DNA of 63,055 nt from Bacteroidales bacterium (GTDB taxonomy: Bacteria > Bacteroidota > Bacteroidia > Bacteroidales > Marinilabiliaceae). Location: NCBI GenBank assembly GCA_017417385.1, contig JAFPZF010000018.1:1-63055 (forward strand). Reading direction: 5' to 3'. Shown here piece by piece: positions 1 to 8,686 of this stretch; the first letter of the stretch is position 1; every line of letters starts with the position of its first letter. Both the position numbers and the translations under genes were made by a program. Under the pieces are notes generated by a model. That model was not told where the DNA came from. It did no database searches and worked only from the letters and a program-made list of their open reading frames with translations.

Positions 1-132
1 CTATTTTTGTCATGGCATTTGGGTCTTGTTGTTTGCTTTTGAATTCACACACCTATTTAGGTGATTTAAACGACATATCCAAATGCCTTTGTATTAATTA
101 GTTATAAATATTTCTGCTCGTTTGTTGCGGAT

Positions 133-396
133 TTAAGGTATCTCATCATAGCCTGCATGTTGTGAATGTGTCGGTATTGTCAGGTACTCAACTCCATTCT
201 CGGGATTCTCAACTAAGCGTATACACCTGTCATTGAGGTTTACGTCCGACGGAATCTCTATCTGCAACCTTGAGTCCGAGACTTCCAGCATCATAGAGTC
301 ATCAAAACTAGTATGCGACGTTTTGCTGCAGCCTACAATCGATACGACTACCAGTACCAAGCCCAGCATAATGCCGCCAAATGATATGCGCTTCAC
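133..396 (-). CDS. small lipoprotein of unknown function
   Basis: I do not recognise this 87-residue protein. Its first 22 residues form a lipoprotein signal peptide: Lys-Arg, a hydrophobic run, and a lipobox ending SIVGC with Cys23 as the lipidation site, so the mature protein should be membrane anchored. The rest is about 64 polar residues with no motif I can name. It stands alone, ahead of a repeat-rich spacer, and no promoter was obvious upstream on its strand. The main support is the convincing signal peptide; the length leaves some doubt. Confidence 0.6.
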   Translation of the reverse strand: MKRISFGGIMLGLVLVVVSIVGCSKTSHTSFDDSMMLEVSDSRLQIEIPSDVNLNDRCIRLVENPENGVEYLTIPTHSQHAGYDEIP

Positions 397-582
397 TTTC
401 CTAATTGTTGTTGATAAGTATTGCGAATTTACTACTTAAATACTCACCATCCAACATCAATCTTGCATCTTACGCACAGAATCTCCGCCCAATTTGAACA
501 TTATTAACAGTCCACCCCCGTTCACCGCAGTCCCCCTCCTCCGTTGAAAACATAAACCTAGGCTTCCACCTTGCAAAACCTC

Positions 583-942
583 CTCCTCTTCTCCGCTCCC
601 CTTTCGCCGAAGGCGTCCTCTGTGTCCTCTCCGTCCCTCTCTGTGCTCTCCCGTCGCCGCTAGGCGACCTCTCTGTGCCTCCGTGCCCTCTGTGTGAGGC
701 TAAAAAAACACCCTCCGTCCCCTCCGACAATTGCTAATTGGGTTAGACTTGTATTAGACCAGACACCTCTCCGACCCCAGACTCCTCATTGCTAATTCCT
801 CTCCTCTTCTCCGCTTCCTTTCGCCGAAGGCGCCCTCTGTGCTCTCTCCGTCGCAGTCCGGCGACCCCTCTGTGCCTCCGTGCCCTCTGTGTGAGGCTTA
901 AAAACCCCCTCCGTTCCCTCCGACAATTGCAAATTGCTAATT
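583..942. repeat. two imperfect ~150-bp direct repeats in the spacer 397-947
   Basis: Copy one runs about 583-740 and copy two about 800-942. Both carry, in order, CTCCTCTTCTCCGCT, TTTCGCCGAAGGCG, a variable palindrome-like segment, CTCTGTGCCTCCGTGCCCTC, TGTGTGAGGCT, a short A-run and CCTCCGACAATTGC. The text is pyrimidine-rich on the plus strand and holds no credible gene; a small minus-strand frame at 470-730 is low complexity. The segment between the copies contains a two-unit TTAGAC array. Confidence 0.75.
741..760 (+). repeat. two-unit TTAGAC array
   Basis: TTAGACTTGTA followed by TTAGACC gives two units of the 11-bp motif that also occurs at 11092-11135, 30990-31050, 42895-42970 and 50985-51050. 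This copy lacks the CTGCGAAT leader and sits between the two spacer repeats. Confidence 0.6.
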
Positions 943-947
943 GATTT

Positions 948-1619
948 CTATTTCTTTCTCGCCCGAAAATACAACATCGCCCCCTCGACCTCGAAATTTA
1001 CTATGTCATACTTTGGCTCTAACCTCCGACGAACATCTGCAACTCCGTCAAACGGCGGCGTGAACCACCCCATGCGAGCCATGAAATGCTTGGCAAGGAA
1101 ATCGGGAACCTTCTGCTCCCCCGCGACATAAAAGCATGCTATCAGCATTCCTCCAGCCTTAAGCGTCCGCAGTATCTCACTATACGCCCCTTCCTTGTTC
1201 GGAAAGACGTGCAACCCGTTCATGCAGAGGACGTAGTCGAAATGGCTGTCCGGGAATGGTAGCGACGCGACGTCACCCTGTTGCAACGTGACATTGCTGA
1301 CCTGCGCCTCCCGCAGACGCGCCTCCGCCCTCTGCAGCATGTCACGACTGTAGTCGAGGCCATAAATCTCCGCCCCCTTCATCCTCTTGTACTTCTCGAC
1401 AGTGAAGACTGCCGACCCGACAGGAACGTCGAGCATCCGTCCCGCAAAGTCGTAGGGTATCCACCGAAGCACTCGCCTCGCTATCTCTGTGTCGTCAACA
1501 CCTCCCCACAGGAGGTTGAAATAGAGCCTGCTCCACCAACTGCTCTGCGTGATGAAATCATCATAGAAGCTCCTGCTCATCCGATATGAACTGGTAATCT
1601 TGTCTGCCATAACCTTCAT
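948..1619 (-). CDS. class I SAM-dependent methyltransferase
   Basis: A 223-residue cytoplasmic protein with the Rossmann methyltransferase pattern of the Methyltransf_11 type. Motif I is MLDVPVGSA (residues 62-70), a variant of the usual D-V-G-C-G-T/S-G. An acidic residue follows in IYGLDYS (about 85-91), then QQGDVASLPFPD and FDYVLCMNGLHVF. The C-terminal part YDIVNFEVEGAMLYFRARKK is the usual closing strand region. The substrate cannot be told. The start could be Met1 or Met4 (MADKIT). It is transcribed away from the aminotransferase and appears to be a single-gene unit. Confidence 0.85.
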   Translation of the reverse strand: MKVMADKITSSYRMSRSFYDDFITQSSWWSRLYFNLLWGGVDDTEIARRVLRWIPYDFAGRMLDVPVGSAVFTVEKYKRMKGAEIYGLDYSRDMLQRAEARLREAQVSNVTLQQGDVASLPFPDSHFDYVLCMNGLHVFPNKEGAYSEILRTLKAGGMLIACFYVAGEQKVPDFLAKHFMARMGWFTPPFDGVADVRRRLEPKYDIVNFEVEGAMLYFRARKK

Positions 1620-1763
1620 TGTTTAAAATCACAGTGCAGAATTAGCAATTATCTCCTACAACCAAGTTGCAAACCCTAACGGAGACACGCAATGCCATCG
1701 AAAATCTTTCTACGAGTCCACCGTCCAAGAGTCGCTTAGTGAAAAAATGATAAGAAAAATAAC

Positions 1764-1771
1764 TACCTTTG
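1764..1771 (+). promoter_or_regulatory. Bacteroidetes -7 box for the aminotransferase gene
   Basis: TACCTTTG matches TAnnTTTG; no clear TTG box lies 19-21 bases upstream. If used, transcription starts near 1779, which puts the farthest upstream in-frame ATG (1769) before the transcript and favours 1901 or 1931 as the start. Confidence 0.45.
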
Positions 1772-1900
1772 CCTTCGAGTAGAAAGGACAATCCCCTCCA
1801 CTCACCAACTAACAGAGGTAAAAGGCACAAGTCGTCAGAATGCACACCTCCCCTCCCCCACCCTGACGCCGACGCCTTAAAACGTAGAAATTACAGAGCT

Positions 1901-3151
1901 ATGCCATCAATATCACAGCGCGGAGTCATAATGCCATCATCGCCTATACGAAAACTGGTCCCGTATTCCGACGCAGCTAAGGCGCGAGGACTAAGGGTGT
2001 TCCACCTCAACATTGGTCAGCCGGATATCCTGAGCCCCGAGGTCGCTCTGTCTGCCGTCAAGAACGCTAAGATCCCTATCATCGAGTATACTCACTCGGC
2101 TGGTATGCCCGAATACCGCCGTAAGCTGTCGAAATACTACGCCAGCGTCGGCATCGACATCTCCCCAGACCAGATGCTCGTGACCTGCGGCGGCTCCGAG
2201 GCTGTCCTCTTCGCCTTCATGAGCTGCCTCGACCCTCTCGACGAGATTATTATCCCCGAACCGTTCTACGCTAACTACGAGGCTTTCGCCGCTGCTGCAG
2301 GCGCCTGCGTCGTCCCGATAACGAGCACGATAGACAACGGCTTCACCCTCCCCTCTATCGAGGAGTTCGAGAAGGTCATCACGCACAAGACGAAGGCTAT
2401 CATGATCTGCAATCCGAACAACCCGACGGGCTACCTATACTCGGAAAAGGAGATGATGCAGCTGCGAGAACTGATCCTCAAGCACGACCTCTTCCTTATC
2501 TGCGATGAGGTCTACAGGGAGTTCTGCTACGACGGCGCTAAATACTTCTCGTCGATGTACCTCGAAGGGGTCGAACAGAATGTTGTCATGGTGGATAGCG
2601 TCTCGAAGCGCTACAGCGAGTGCGGCCTCCGTATCGGTCTGCTCGCTACGAAGAACAAGGACGTGATCGCCTCGTCGATGAAACTGGCTCAGGCACGCCT
2701 CTGCCCACCGACGTTCGGTCAGATTGCTGCTATGGCGTCCCTCGACGTCCCCGAGGAGTACTTTAGGGAGATGAACAAGGAGTACTGCAAGCGCAGAAAC
2801 TTCCTCCTCGATGGGCTCAACAAGATTCCGGGCGTCTTCTCGCCTATGCCGCGCGGCGCTTTCTATACTGTCGCCCGCCTGCCTATCGACGACTCTGAGA
2901 AGTTCTGCATCTGGCTGCTGTCGGACTTTAGCTACAACAATCAGACGGTCATGCTCGCCCCCGCCGCCGGCTTCTATTCTAATAGGACGCTCGGCAAGAA
3001 CGAGGTCCGTATTGCTTACTGTCTCAACTGCGAGGACCTCGCTATTGCTATCGACTTGCTCGCACGCGCTCTGAAACAGTACCCGGGGAGGACTCCCGAG
3101 AGTGGCTCGCCTCTCAACGAATACGAGAGACGTCTCCGCGGCGAGGAATAA
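1901..3151 (+). CDS. PLP-dependent class I/II aminotransferase
   Basis: A fold-type I aminotransferase of the aspartate-aminotransferase superfamily, about 416 residues from the chosen start. Visible family motifs are the N-terminal LNIGQPD, the substrate/PLP segment CNPNNPTGYLYS, CDEVYREF with the PLP-ring aspartate, and SVSKRYSECGLRIG, where Lys236 should form the Schiff base. The amino acid substrate is not evident. An ATG at 1769 is in frame but would add 44 low-quality residues and lies inside the likely promoter; ATG at 1931 is an alternative start. It is followed 32 bases later by the permease gene and may be co-transcribed with it. Confidence 0.88.
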   Translation: MPSISQRGVIMPSSPIRKLVPYSDAAKARGLRVFHLNIGQPDILSPEVALSAVKNAKIPIIEYTHSAGMPEYRRKLSKYYASVGIDISPDQMLVTCGGSEAVLFAFMSCLDPLDEIIIPEPFYANYEAFAAAAGACVVPITSTIDNGFTLPSIEEFEKVITHKTKAIMICNPNNPTGYLYSEKEMMQLRELILKHDLFLICDEVYREFCYDGAKYFSSMYLEGVEQNVVMVDSVSKRYSECGLRIGLLATKNKDVIASSMKLAQARLCPPTFGQIAAMASLDVPEEYFREMNKEYCKRRNFLLDGLNKIPGVFSPMPRGAFYTVARLPIDDSEKFCIWLLSDFSYNNQTVMLAPAAGFYSNRTLGKNEVRIAYCLNCEDLAIAIDLLARALKQYPGRTPESGSPLNEYERRLRGEE

Positions 3152-3183
3152 TTCGTGAATCGAGAGACTAGACGAGTAGAGCT

Positions 3184-4428
3184 ATGCTGAGCGGTCTGAC
3201 GACTTGGGTGGCACGCAAGCTGATGAAGGGCGGAAGTCAGGGTATGGCTGGCCCCGCTGTCAAGGTGGCAACGGCTGCCGTGGCTATGGGCGTCGCTATC
3301 ATGATTGTCTCCATTGCTGTCGGGACTGGCTTCAAGAGGGAGATTAGAAACAAGATTGTGGGCTTCGGCGGTCATCTCCAGATCGCAAGCCTCGACCTCA
3401 ACTCCTCGATGGAGACGAAGCCGCTGTCATGCGACACTGCCCTGCTCAACGAGATTGCCGGCATCGACGGCGTGGAGTCTGTCGAGACTTTCGCCACTAA
3501 GCCGGGCATCATAAAGACTGACGAGGCGTTTCTCGGCGTCGCACTCAAAGGCGTCAGCGAAGGCTACGACTGGAGGTTCATCAGCGACAACCTGACGGAG
3601 GGCAGCACGCTCTCGATAACTGACTCTGCTAAGACTGACGGTATTGTCCTCGGCGAGGTGGTATGCAAGCAGCTCGGACTGAAACTGGGCGACGCGGTGA
3701 GGGTCTTCTTCGTCGGCGATGGCGTGAGGGCTAGGAAATTCACTCTCGAAGGGATCTACAACACTCACCTCGAAGAATACGACAAGCAAATAGCGCTGGT
3801 TGACAGCAGGCACGTGGTCGCCCTCAACAACTGGAAGATGGGCCAGGTAAGCGGCTACGAGGTGAAACTGAAGGACTTCGAGCGCGTCGACGATATCGCT
3901 CAAGACGTGGTCTCGATGACGACTGTCCGCCTCTCTCAGGAAGACGAGATGATGAGGGTCCGGACTATCAAGGACCTGCAGCCGCAGATCTTCGGCTGGC
4001 TCGCCCTCCTCGACAAGAACATTGTCGTCATCCTCGTCCTGATTAGCGCCGTCGCAGGTCTCAACATGATCAGCGGCCTCCTGATTCTGATTCTCGAGCA
4101 TACTAACTCTATCGGCATCATGAAGGCTATCGGCATGAACAACAGTAAGTTGAGAGCTGTCTTCGTCAAGATTGCTCTCCGTATCGTGACGAAAGGTCTG
4201 TCGATTGGCTGCATTTCTGGCCTTGGTCTCTGCATCTGCCAGAAGCTCTTCAATGTTGTTAAGCTCGACCCCGAAAACTACTACCTCGACAGCGTCCCGA
4301 TTGATATTGTGTGGTGGCACGTCGCCGCCGTGTGCATCGGGACTCTCCTGGTCTCTGTCCTTATGCTGGTCGGCCCGAGCGGCATGGTGGCAAGCATAAG
4401 CCCTACGAAGTCGATTAAGTTCAGATAG
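3184..4428 (+). CDS. FtsX-family ABC permease (LolC/LolE-like)
   Basis: A 414-residue inner-membrane permease with the MacB/FtsX architecture: an N-terminal transmembrane helix (about residues 28-50), a large periplasmic domain (about 50-275), then three C-terminal helices with the FtsX-domain text SIGIMKAIGMNNSKLR between the second and third helix. This fits the lipoprotein-releasing LolC/E group, which works with a LolD-type ATPase; none is adjacent. The gene lies between the aminotransferase and miaA, with only 7 bases before miaA, suggesting one transcript. The assignment to Lol rather than another FtsX-type exporter is by family resemblance. Confidence 0.85.
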   Translation: MLSGLTTWVARKLMKGGSQGMAGPAVKVATAAVAMGVAIMIVSIAVGTGFKREIRNKIVGFGGHLQIASLDLNSSMETKPLSCDTALLNEIAGIDGVESVETFATKPGIIKTDEAFLGVALKGVSEGYDWRFISDNLTEGSTLSITDSAKTDGIVLGEVVCKQLGLKLGDAVRVFFVGDGVRARKFTLEGIYNTHLEEYDKQIALVDSRHVVALNNWKMGQVSGYEVKLKDFERVDDIAQDVVSMTTVRLSQEDEMMRVRTIKDLQPQIFGWLALLDKNIVVILVLISAVAGLNMISGLLILILEHTNSIGIMKAIGMNNSKLRAVFVKIALRIVTKGLSIGCISGLGLCICQKLFNVVKLDPENYYLDSVPIDIVWWHVAAVCIGTLLVSVLMLVGPSGMVASISPTKSIKFR

Positions 4429-4435
4429 TCTGGTC

Positions 4436-5338
4436 ATGGGCACCGAGAACTGGGGAGAACTGATTGTCATCTCGGGCGCAACGGCATCCGGCAAGACGGC
4501 TATGGCTATCGAACTGGCTGAGAGGCTGGGCTGCGAGATTGTCAACGCTGATAGCCGTCAGGTCTACAAGGAGATGCTGATCGGGACCGCAGCCCCTACC
4601 CCCGAGGAGATGAGGGGCATCACGCACCACATGGTACGCTACCGTTCGGTCAAGTGCCCGATGAACGCCTTCGACTACGAGCAGGAGGTCATGCGTCTCC
4701 TCCCAGACGCGATGAGACGTGGCAACGGCAGGGCTATCCTCGCCGGCGGCTCTATGATGTATATCGACGCTATTGTCAAGGGGATCGACGAGATGCCGAC
4801 GATAAGCGAAGAGACTCGTAAAATGGTCCTCGAGAGATACGAGGCTGAAGGGCTGCAGGCTATAACGGAATGGCTGCGCTCACTCGACGAGAAGTACTAC
4901 AACGAGGCGGACCTGAAGAACCCTCGTCGCGTGCTCCACGCTATCGAGATCTGTATCGAGAACGGCGGAAAAGTCAGCGACCTCCGTCTCGGCCGCGCAA
5001 AGGAGAGGCCCTTCTCTATCAGGAAGTTCTGCACGTCGATGGAACGCTCCGAGCTCTACAAGCGTATCGACTCCCGCGTCGACAAGATGATCGAGGCCGG
5101 CCTCGAAGAAGAGGTCCGCAGCCTGACGGGATTCCGTGACTCCTCGCCCCTTCTGACGGTGGGCTACCGCGAGATGATGGAATACCTCGACGGGAATATC
5201 TCTCTGGAAGAGGCCATCGCGAAGATTAAGCACAACACTCACCGCTACGCTAAGAAGCAGGAGACGTGGCTCAAGAGAGACGGCGACTATGTAGCGGTGT
5301 CGAGCCGTCAGGACGTCTGCAATCTCTGCGGTCTTTAG
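4436..5338 (+). CDS. miaA: tRNA dimethylallyltransferase
   Basis: MiaA adds a dimethylallyl group from DMAPP to N6 of A37 in tRNAs reading UNN codons. The P-loop GATASGKT is at residues 14-21, followed by the diagnostic NADSRQVYKEMLIGTAAP segment and AILAGGSMMYIDAIVKG; later blocks include a conserved VGYREMMEYLDG and KHNTHRYAKKQETW near the C-terminus. At 300 residues it has the normal length. It follows the permease gene after 7 bases. All core motifs are present, so the call is secure. Confidence 0.97.
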   Translation: MGTENWGELIVISGATASGKTAMAIELAERLGCEIVNADSRQVYKEMLIGTAAPTPEEMRGITHHMVRYRSVKCPMNAFDYEQEVMRLLPDAMRRGNGRAILAGGSMMYIDAIVKGIDEMPTISEETRKMVLERYEAEGLQAITEWLRSLDEKYYNEADLKNPRRVLHAIEICIENGGKVSDLRLGRAKERPFSIRKFCTSMERSELYKRIDSRVDKMIEAGLEEEVRSLTGFRDSSPLLTVGYREMMEYLDGNISLEEAIAKIKHNTHRYAKKQETWLKRDGDYVAVSSRQDVCNLCGL

Positions 5339-5394
5339 TCGAATACAAGTCCACCCCCTAAGAACAAAAGTATTACGTCTTGCAAGAAGGTGAT

Positions 5395-5402
5395 TATTTT
5401 TG
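5395..5402 (+). promoter_or_regulatory. possible -7 box for the AAA+ gene
   Basis: TATTTTTG fits TAnnTTTG, 72 bases before the start codon. A TTGCAAGA pair occurs nearby (around 5380 and 5401), but no TTG box sits at the expected spacing. Confidence 0.35.
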
Positions 5403-5474
5403 CAAGATGTAAAAAATGTATTAAATTCGCTAAGACAGAAAAATAGAACAATCAAAGAGTGAGAACAAAAGAAG

Positions 5475-7142
5475 ATGGAATGTGCTAAGAAGATGGCTAT
5501 TCTGCTAGCAGTCATGCAGTTTCTAGCCGCAACAACAGGTTTAATAATCGGTTTCATAGCAGACAGCACTGCAATGTGGGTCTACTCGCTCATCGGCGTC
5601 GTCGTCTCGGTGACCATGGGTGGTATAACTATCCGCGTCATATATACTTGCGACAAGGAGGAGAGCGGGACTGTCATCGACTCCGACGACAACGAAGGGG
5701 CTGAGGAGGCGTCTGCCCTCTCCAAGGCATCGACTATGGTGTCCGCTACGATAAGCGAGGAATACTACAAACTCTGCAAGGATACGGCCAACAGCATATA
5801 CTTGTTCGCCAACAGGCTCGACTCCAACAGTGCCCTGACGGAGAGGCTGGAGGAGATCAAGAGCAAGGAGACGCTGCAATACTATACTAACTTCAATGTC
5901 AACGACTTGCTATTCTCTCTCATCATGCACGACATGGCTCTTTGCTACAAGAAGCTCGGGCACGAGACGGGAGAGTATCGCAAGGAGATGCTGACAATGT
6001 CGATGCTCAAGATGCTCGGCATGAACGAGACGATAGACGAATACGGCGAGATGAGAGACCTCCACGCCAACACGCTCGAGGCCTGCAACTTGTTCATCGG
6101 TCTCGTAGACAACCTCGGCGACATCTCGACGAAGGACAAGGACGGCTTCACGATGTTCACCCTCCTCAAGGAATACGCCGAGGACTGCATAAGCGAATAC
6201 AACGTCCTGCTCTACCGCTTCTCCTCGCTCGTCGCCAAGGCCGACGACACGATAACGGAGCACGAGGCGCAGTTCCTCGAAAGCATCGCAAAACGGGATA
6301 CTAACATCAAGGTCGACTCGACGGTCGCCGAGGGAACTGAGAGCCCGACGGATAAGCTCGAGAAGCTGATAGGCCTCGGCAGCGTCAAGGAGGAGGTCTA
6401 CAAGCTAAGAGACTACGTCAAGATCATGCAGATGCGAGAGGAGCAGGGACTGAAGTCGGCCTCACTGTCCTACCACTGCGTCTTCACTGGCAACCCAGGC
6501 ACTGGCAAGACTACGATAGCGAGAATCCTGGCTGGGATATACAAGGACCTCGGCGTCGTCAAGGGCGGTCAGCTCGTCGAGACCGACAGGTCGGGTCTCG
6601 TGGCTGAATACGTCGGACAGACTGCCCCAAAGACTAACGCTATCATCGACAAGGCGCTCGACGGCATCCTGTTCATCGACGAGGCCTACTCACTCGTCCA
6701 GGGAAGCGAGAACGACTATGGCAACGAGGCGATAGCGACACTCCTCAAGAGGATGGAGGACGACAGGGATCGTCTTATCGTCATCCTCGCTGGCTACGAC
6801 GGCGAAATGCAACAGTTCATCGACTCCAACCCTGGACTGCAGTCGCGTTTCAACAGATACATCCACTTCAACGACTACTCTGCCGACGAACTGCTGGAGA
6901 TCTTCTCGCTGAACATGCGCAGTCACGACTACAAGATGAGCGACGAGACGAAGGAGTATGTCAGGGAGAGGCTCCAAGAGGCTGTCGCTAAGAAGGACAA
7001 GAACTTCGGCAACGGCAGGTTCGTACGAAACGTCTTCGAGAAGACAATAGAGGCACAGGCAGTAAGACTCGCGAGAGAGCCTAAGATCACGAAGGCAAAA
7101 CTTCAGGAAATCAAGGCTGAAGACGTGAGAAAGGCAATATAG
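5475..7142 (+). CDS. membrane-anchored CbxX/CfqX-type AAA+ ATPase
   Basis: A 555-residue protein with two predicted N-terminal membrane helices (about residues 10-30 and 35-57), a largely helical middle region (about 90-290), and a C-terminal AAA+ domain of the CbbX/EccA type. Walker A is GNPGTGKT (339-346), Walker B ILFIDEAY (about 397-404), and an arginine-finger region is in LQSRFNRYIHF. Family members remodel protein complexes such as inhibited Rubisco or secretion components, but nothing here identifies the client. The N-terminal membrane anchor is unusual compared with soluble CbbX. It is a separate unit after miaA and ends before a strong hairpin. Confidence 0.85.
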   Translation: MECAKKMAILLAVMQFLAATTGLIIGFIADSTAMWVYSLIGVVVSVTMGGITIRVIYTCDKEESGTVIDSDDNEGAEEASALSKASTMVSATISEEYYKLCKDTANSIYLFANRLDSNSALTERLEEIKSKETLQYYTNFNVNDLLFSLIMHDMALCYKKLGHETGEYRKEMLTMSMLKMLGMNETIDEYGEMRDLHANTLEACNLFIGLVDNLGDISTKDKDGFTMFTLLKEYAEDCISEYNVLLYRFSSLVAKADDTITEHEAQFLESIAKRDTNIKVDSTVAEGTESPTDKLEKLIGLGSVKEEVYKLRDYVKIMQMREEQGLKSASLSYHCVFTGNPGTGKTTIARILAGIYKDLGVVKGGQLVETDRSGLVAEYVGQTAPKTNAIIDKALDGILFIDEAYSLVQGSENDYGNEAIATLLKRMEDDRDRLIVILAGYDGEMQQFIDSNPGLQSRFNRYIHFNDYSADELLEIFSLNMRSHDYKMSDETKEYVRERLQEAVAKKDKNFGNGRFVRNVFEKTIEAQAVRLAREPKITKAKLQEIKAEDVRKAI

Positions 7143-7167
7143 GTGGTCATAACCACTGTGCGAACCC

Positions 7168-7209
7168 TTACGGGATGGTCATGGGCTTAGTCTCATGGCC
7201 GTCCCGTAA
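7168..7209 (+). terminator. hairpin after the AAA+ gene
   Basis: TTACGGGATGGTCATG pairs with CATGGCCGTCCCGTAA across a 10-base loop (16 pairs, two G-U). The following T-run is weak, so termination is likely but not certain. Confidence 0.65.
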
Positions 7210-8598
7210 CTGTTAAAATACCTTCTGCCGAACTACCGAGAACGGCAGGGAAAGAAATATATTTTCACGCAGAAAACACTAAAGAGGGCATCGCTGGCAG
7301 ATGCGGGCACAGCAAGCGCAATAGAGAGCAGAATTGCAAGATTCTATCGTGTAAAGCCTATCTATGAGGACTTCGCAGCAACAGTAGCAAAAGGTGTCGA
7401 GGTTGGAACTTTAACAAATGATGACTTGGCTACATTCGACGGCGATCTGCCTAAGATGGCTGCTGAAGATGTAAGGGTCTTGTGCTGGACTGTAAAGAAT
7501 TTCATAGCTGAGAATGTTGGCACATACGACGTGACAGACGTCCTTGTCAACCCAAGCTTCGAGAGCGGTGCAGCAGACGGATGGACATTTGAGAAATCAA
7601 CGGATTCTGGTGTCAAGTCTGCGACGAAGAACCCGTATCCTATGACAGGCTCTGACGGAGCATATCTGTTCAACATCTGGCCAGACGGCAACCCGTTGAC
7701 CCAGAATGTAAATCTTCCTGCCGGGAATTACAGGCTAAAGGCAGCTGTAGCATCAAGCACGGGCTTAAAGGTAAGTATGTTCGCAAGGAACAGCGAAGGA
7801 TATGAGACCGAGACAATAGTAGATGGTATTGCTGACGGCACAGGCATCGAGGCTTCTGTATTATTCTACACAAACGGAGAGACCACAATTGGCGTAAGGG
7901 GAGTAGGCAACTGGTACAATGTCGACAACTTCCACCTGTATAAAGTCGATGAGCCGTATCCGATAGCGATGACGAGCGAGGAGAAGAGCGGATGGATATG
8001 TCCGAACTATGCAGAGAGCGGAACCGCCGTCGTAGTCACATACAACGGCGACAAGACAGTGAAGAGAGTGACGGCGGAGGTCGTCGAGGGAGAGGATCAC
8101 ACATACGAGCTGACGAGCGAGAACGGGAAGACATGGACACTAGCGTCGATGCCGGAGACAGAGCTCGAGGTCTTCGTCGAGTACTACCAGGAGGGCAGCA
8201 TAGCGTATAAGACCACGAGCGTAGAGAAGACAGTCGGCGACGAGGCGTTCACGAACGGGCTGACCTTGACAGGCGACGGGACAGTCAGCTACAAGACGAG
8301 CGACGAGAAAGTAGCGACAGTCAGCGAGACCGGCGAAGTCACCATAGTAGGCGTCGGCGAGGCGACCATAACAGCGAGCGTCGAGAACGGTGAAGAGTAC
8401 AACTACAAGACCAAGACGGCGAAATACACAGTCAGAGTCAGTGCGACGACGAAGCTAGGCGAGACGCTGGCGGAGAGGGAAGAATGGGAAGAAAAGGAAG
8501 AAGGGCCGTGGTATGACATGACAGGCGCGGCACACACAGAGAAGCCGGCAAGAAAAGGCCTCTACATACACAACGGGAAGAAGACGTTAGTCCGATAG
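7210..8598 (+). pseudogene. 5'-truncated secreted protein remnant with CBM-like and Big_2 domains
   Basis: The frame is open from just after the hairpin (CTG at 7210) to 8598 but has no ATG near the front and no signal peptide; the first possible start is a TTG at 7426, inside what already reads as protein (KTLKRASLADAG..., RIARFYRVKPIYEDF). From there follow a jelly-roll carbohydrate-binding-like segment beginning LVNPSFESGAADGWTFE, a linker, a bacterial Ig-like Big_2 domain (TVGDEAFTNG to VGVGEATITASVENG), and a C-terminal tail DMTG...RKGLYIHNGKKTLVR typical of secreted Bacteroidales proteins. I infer loss of the N-terminus, so the product is probably not exported. An unannotated alternative start cannot be excluded. 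Confidence 0.65.
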
Positions 8599-8622
8599 AC
8601 AAAAACAGACAGGAGAGAATGC

Positions 8623-8658
8623 AGAAGCCTCGGTGGGGGAGACCCCTCCGAGGCTTCT
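8623..8658. terminator. hairpin between convergent genes
   Basis: AGAAGCCTCGG and CCGAGGCTTCT form an 11-bp stem enclosing a GGGG/CCCC inner pair. It separates the truncated secreted gene (+) and the chemoreceptor (-), so it could serve both strands; neither side has a long T-run. Confidence 0.7.
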
Positions 8659-8686
8659 GACGTTATTGGAATAATGGAAAACGGAA

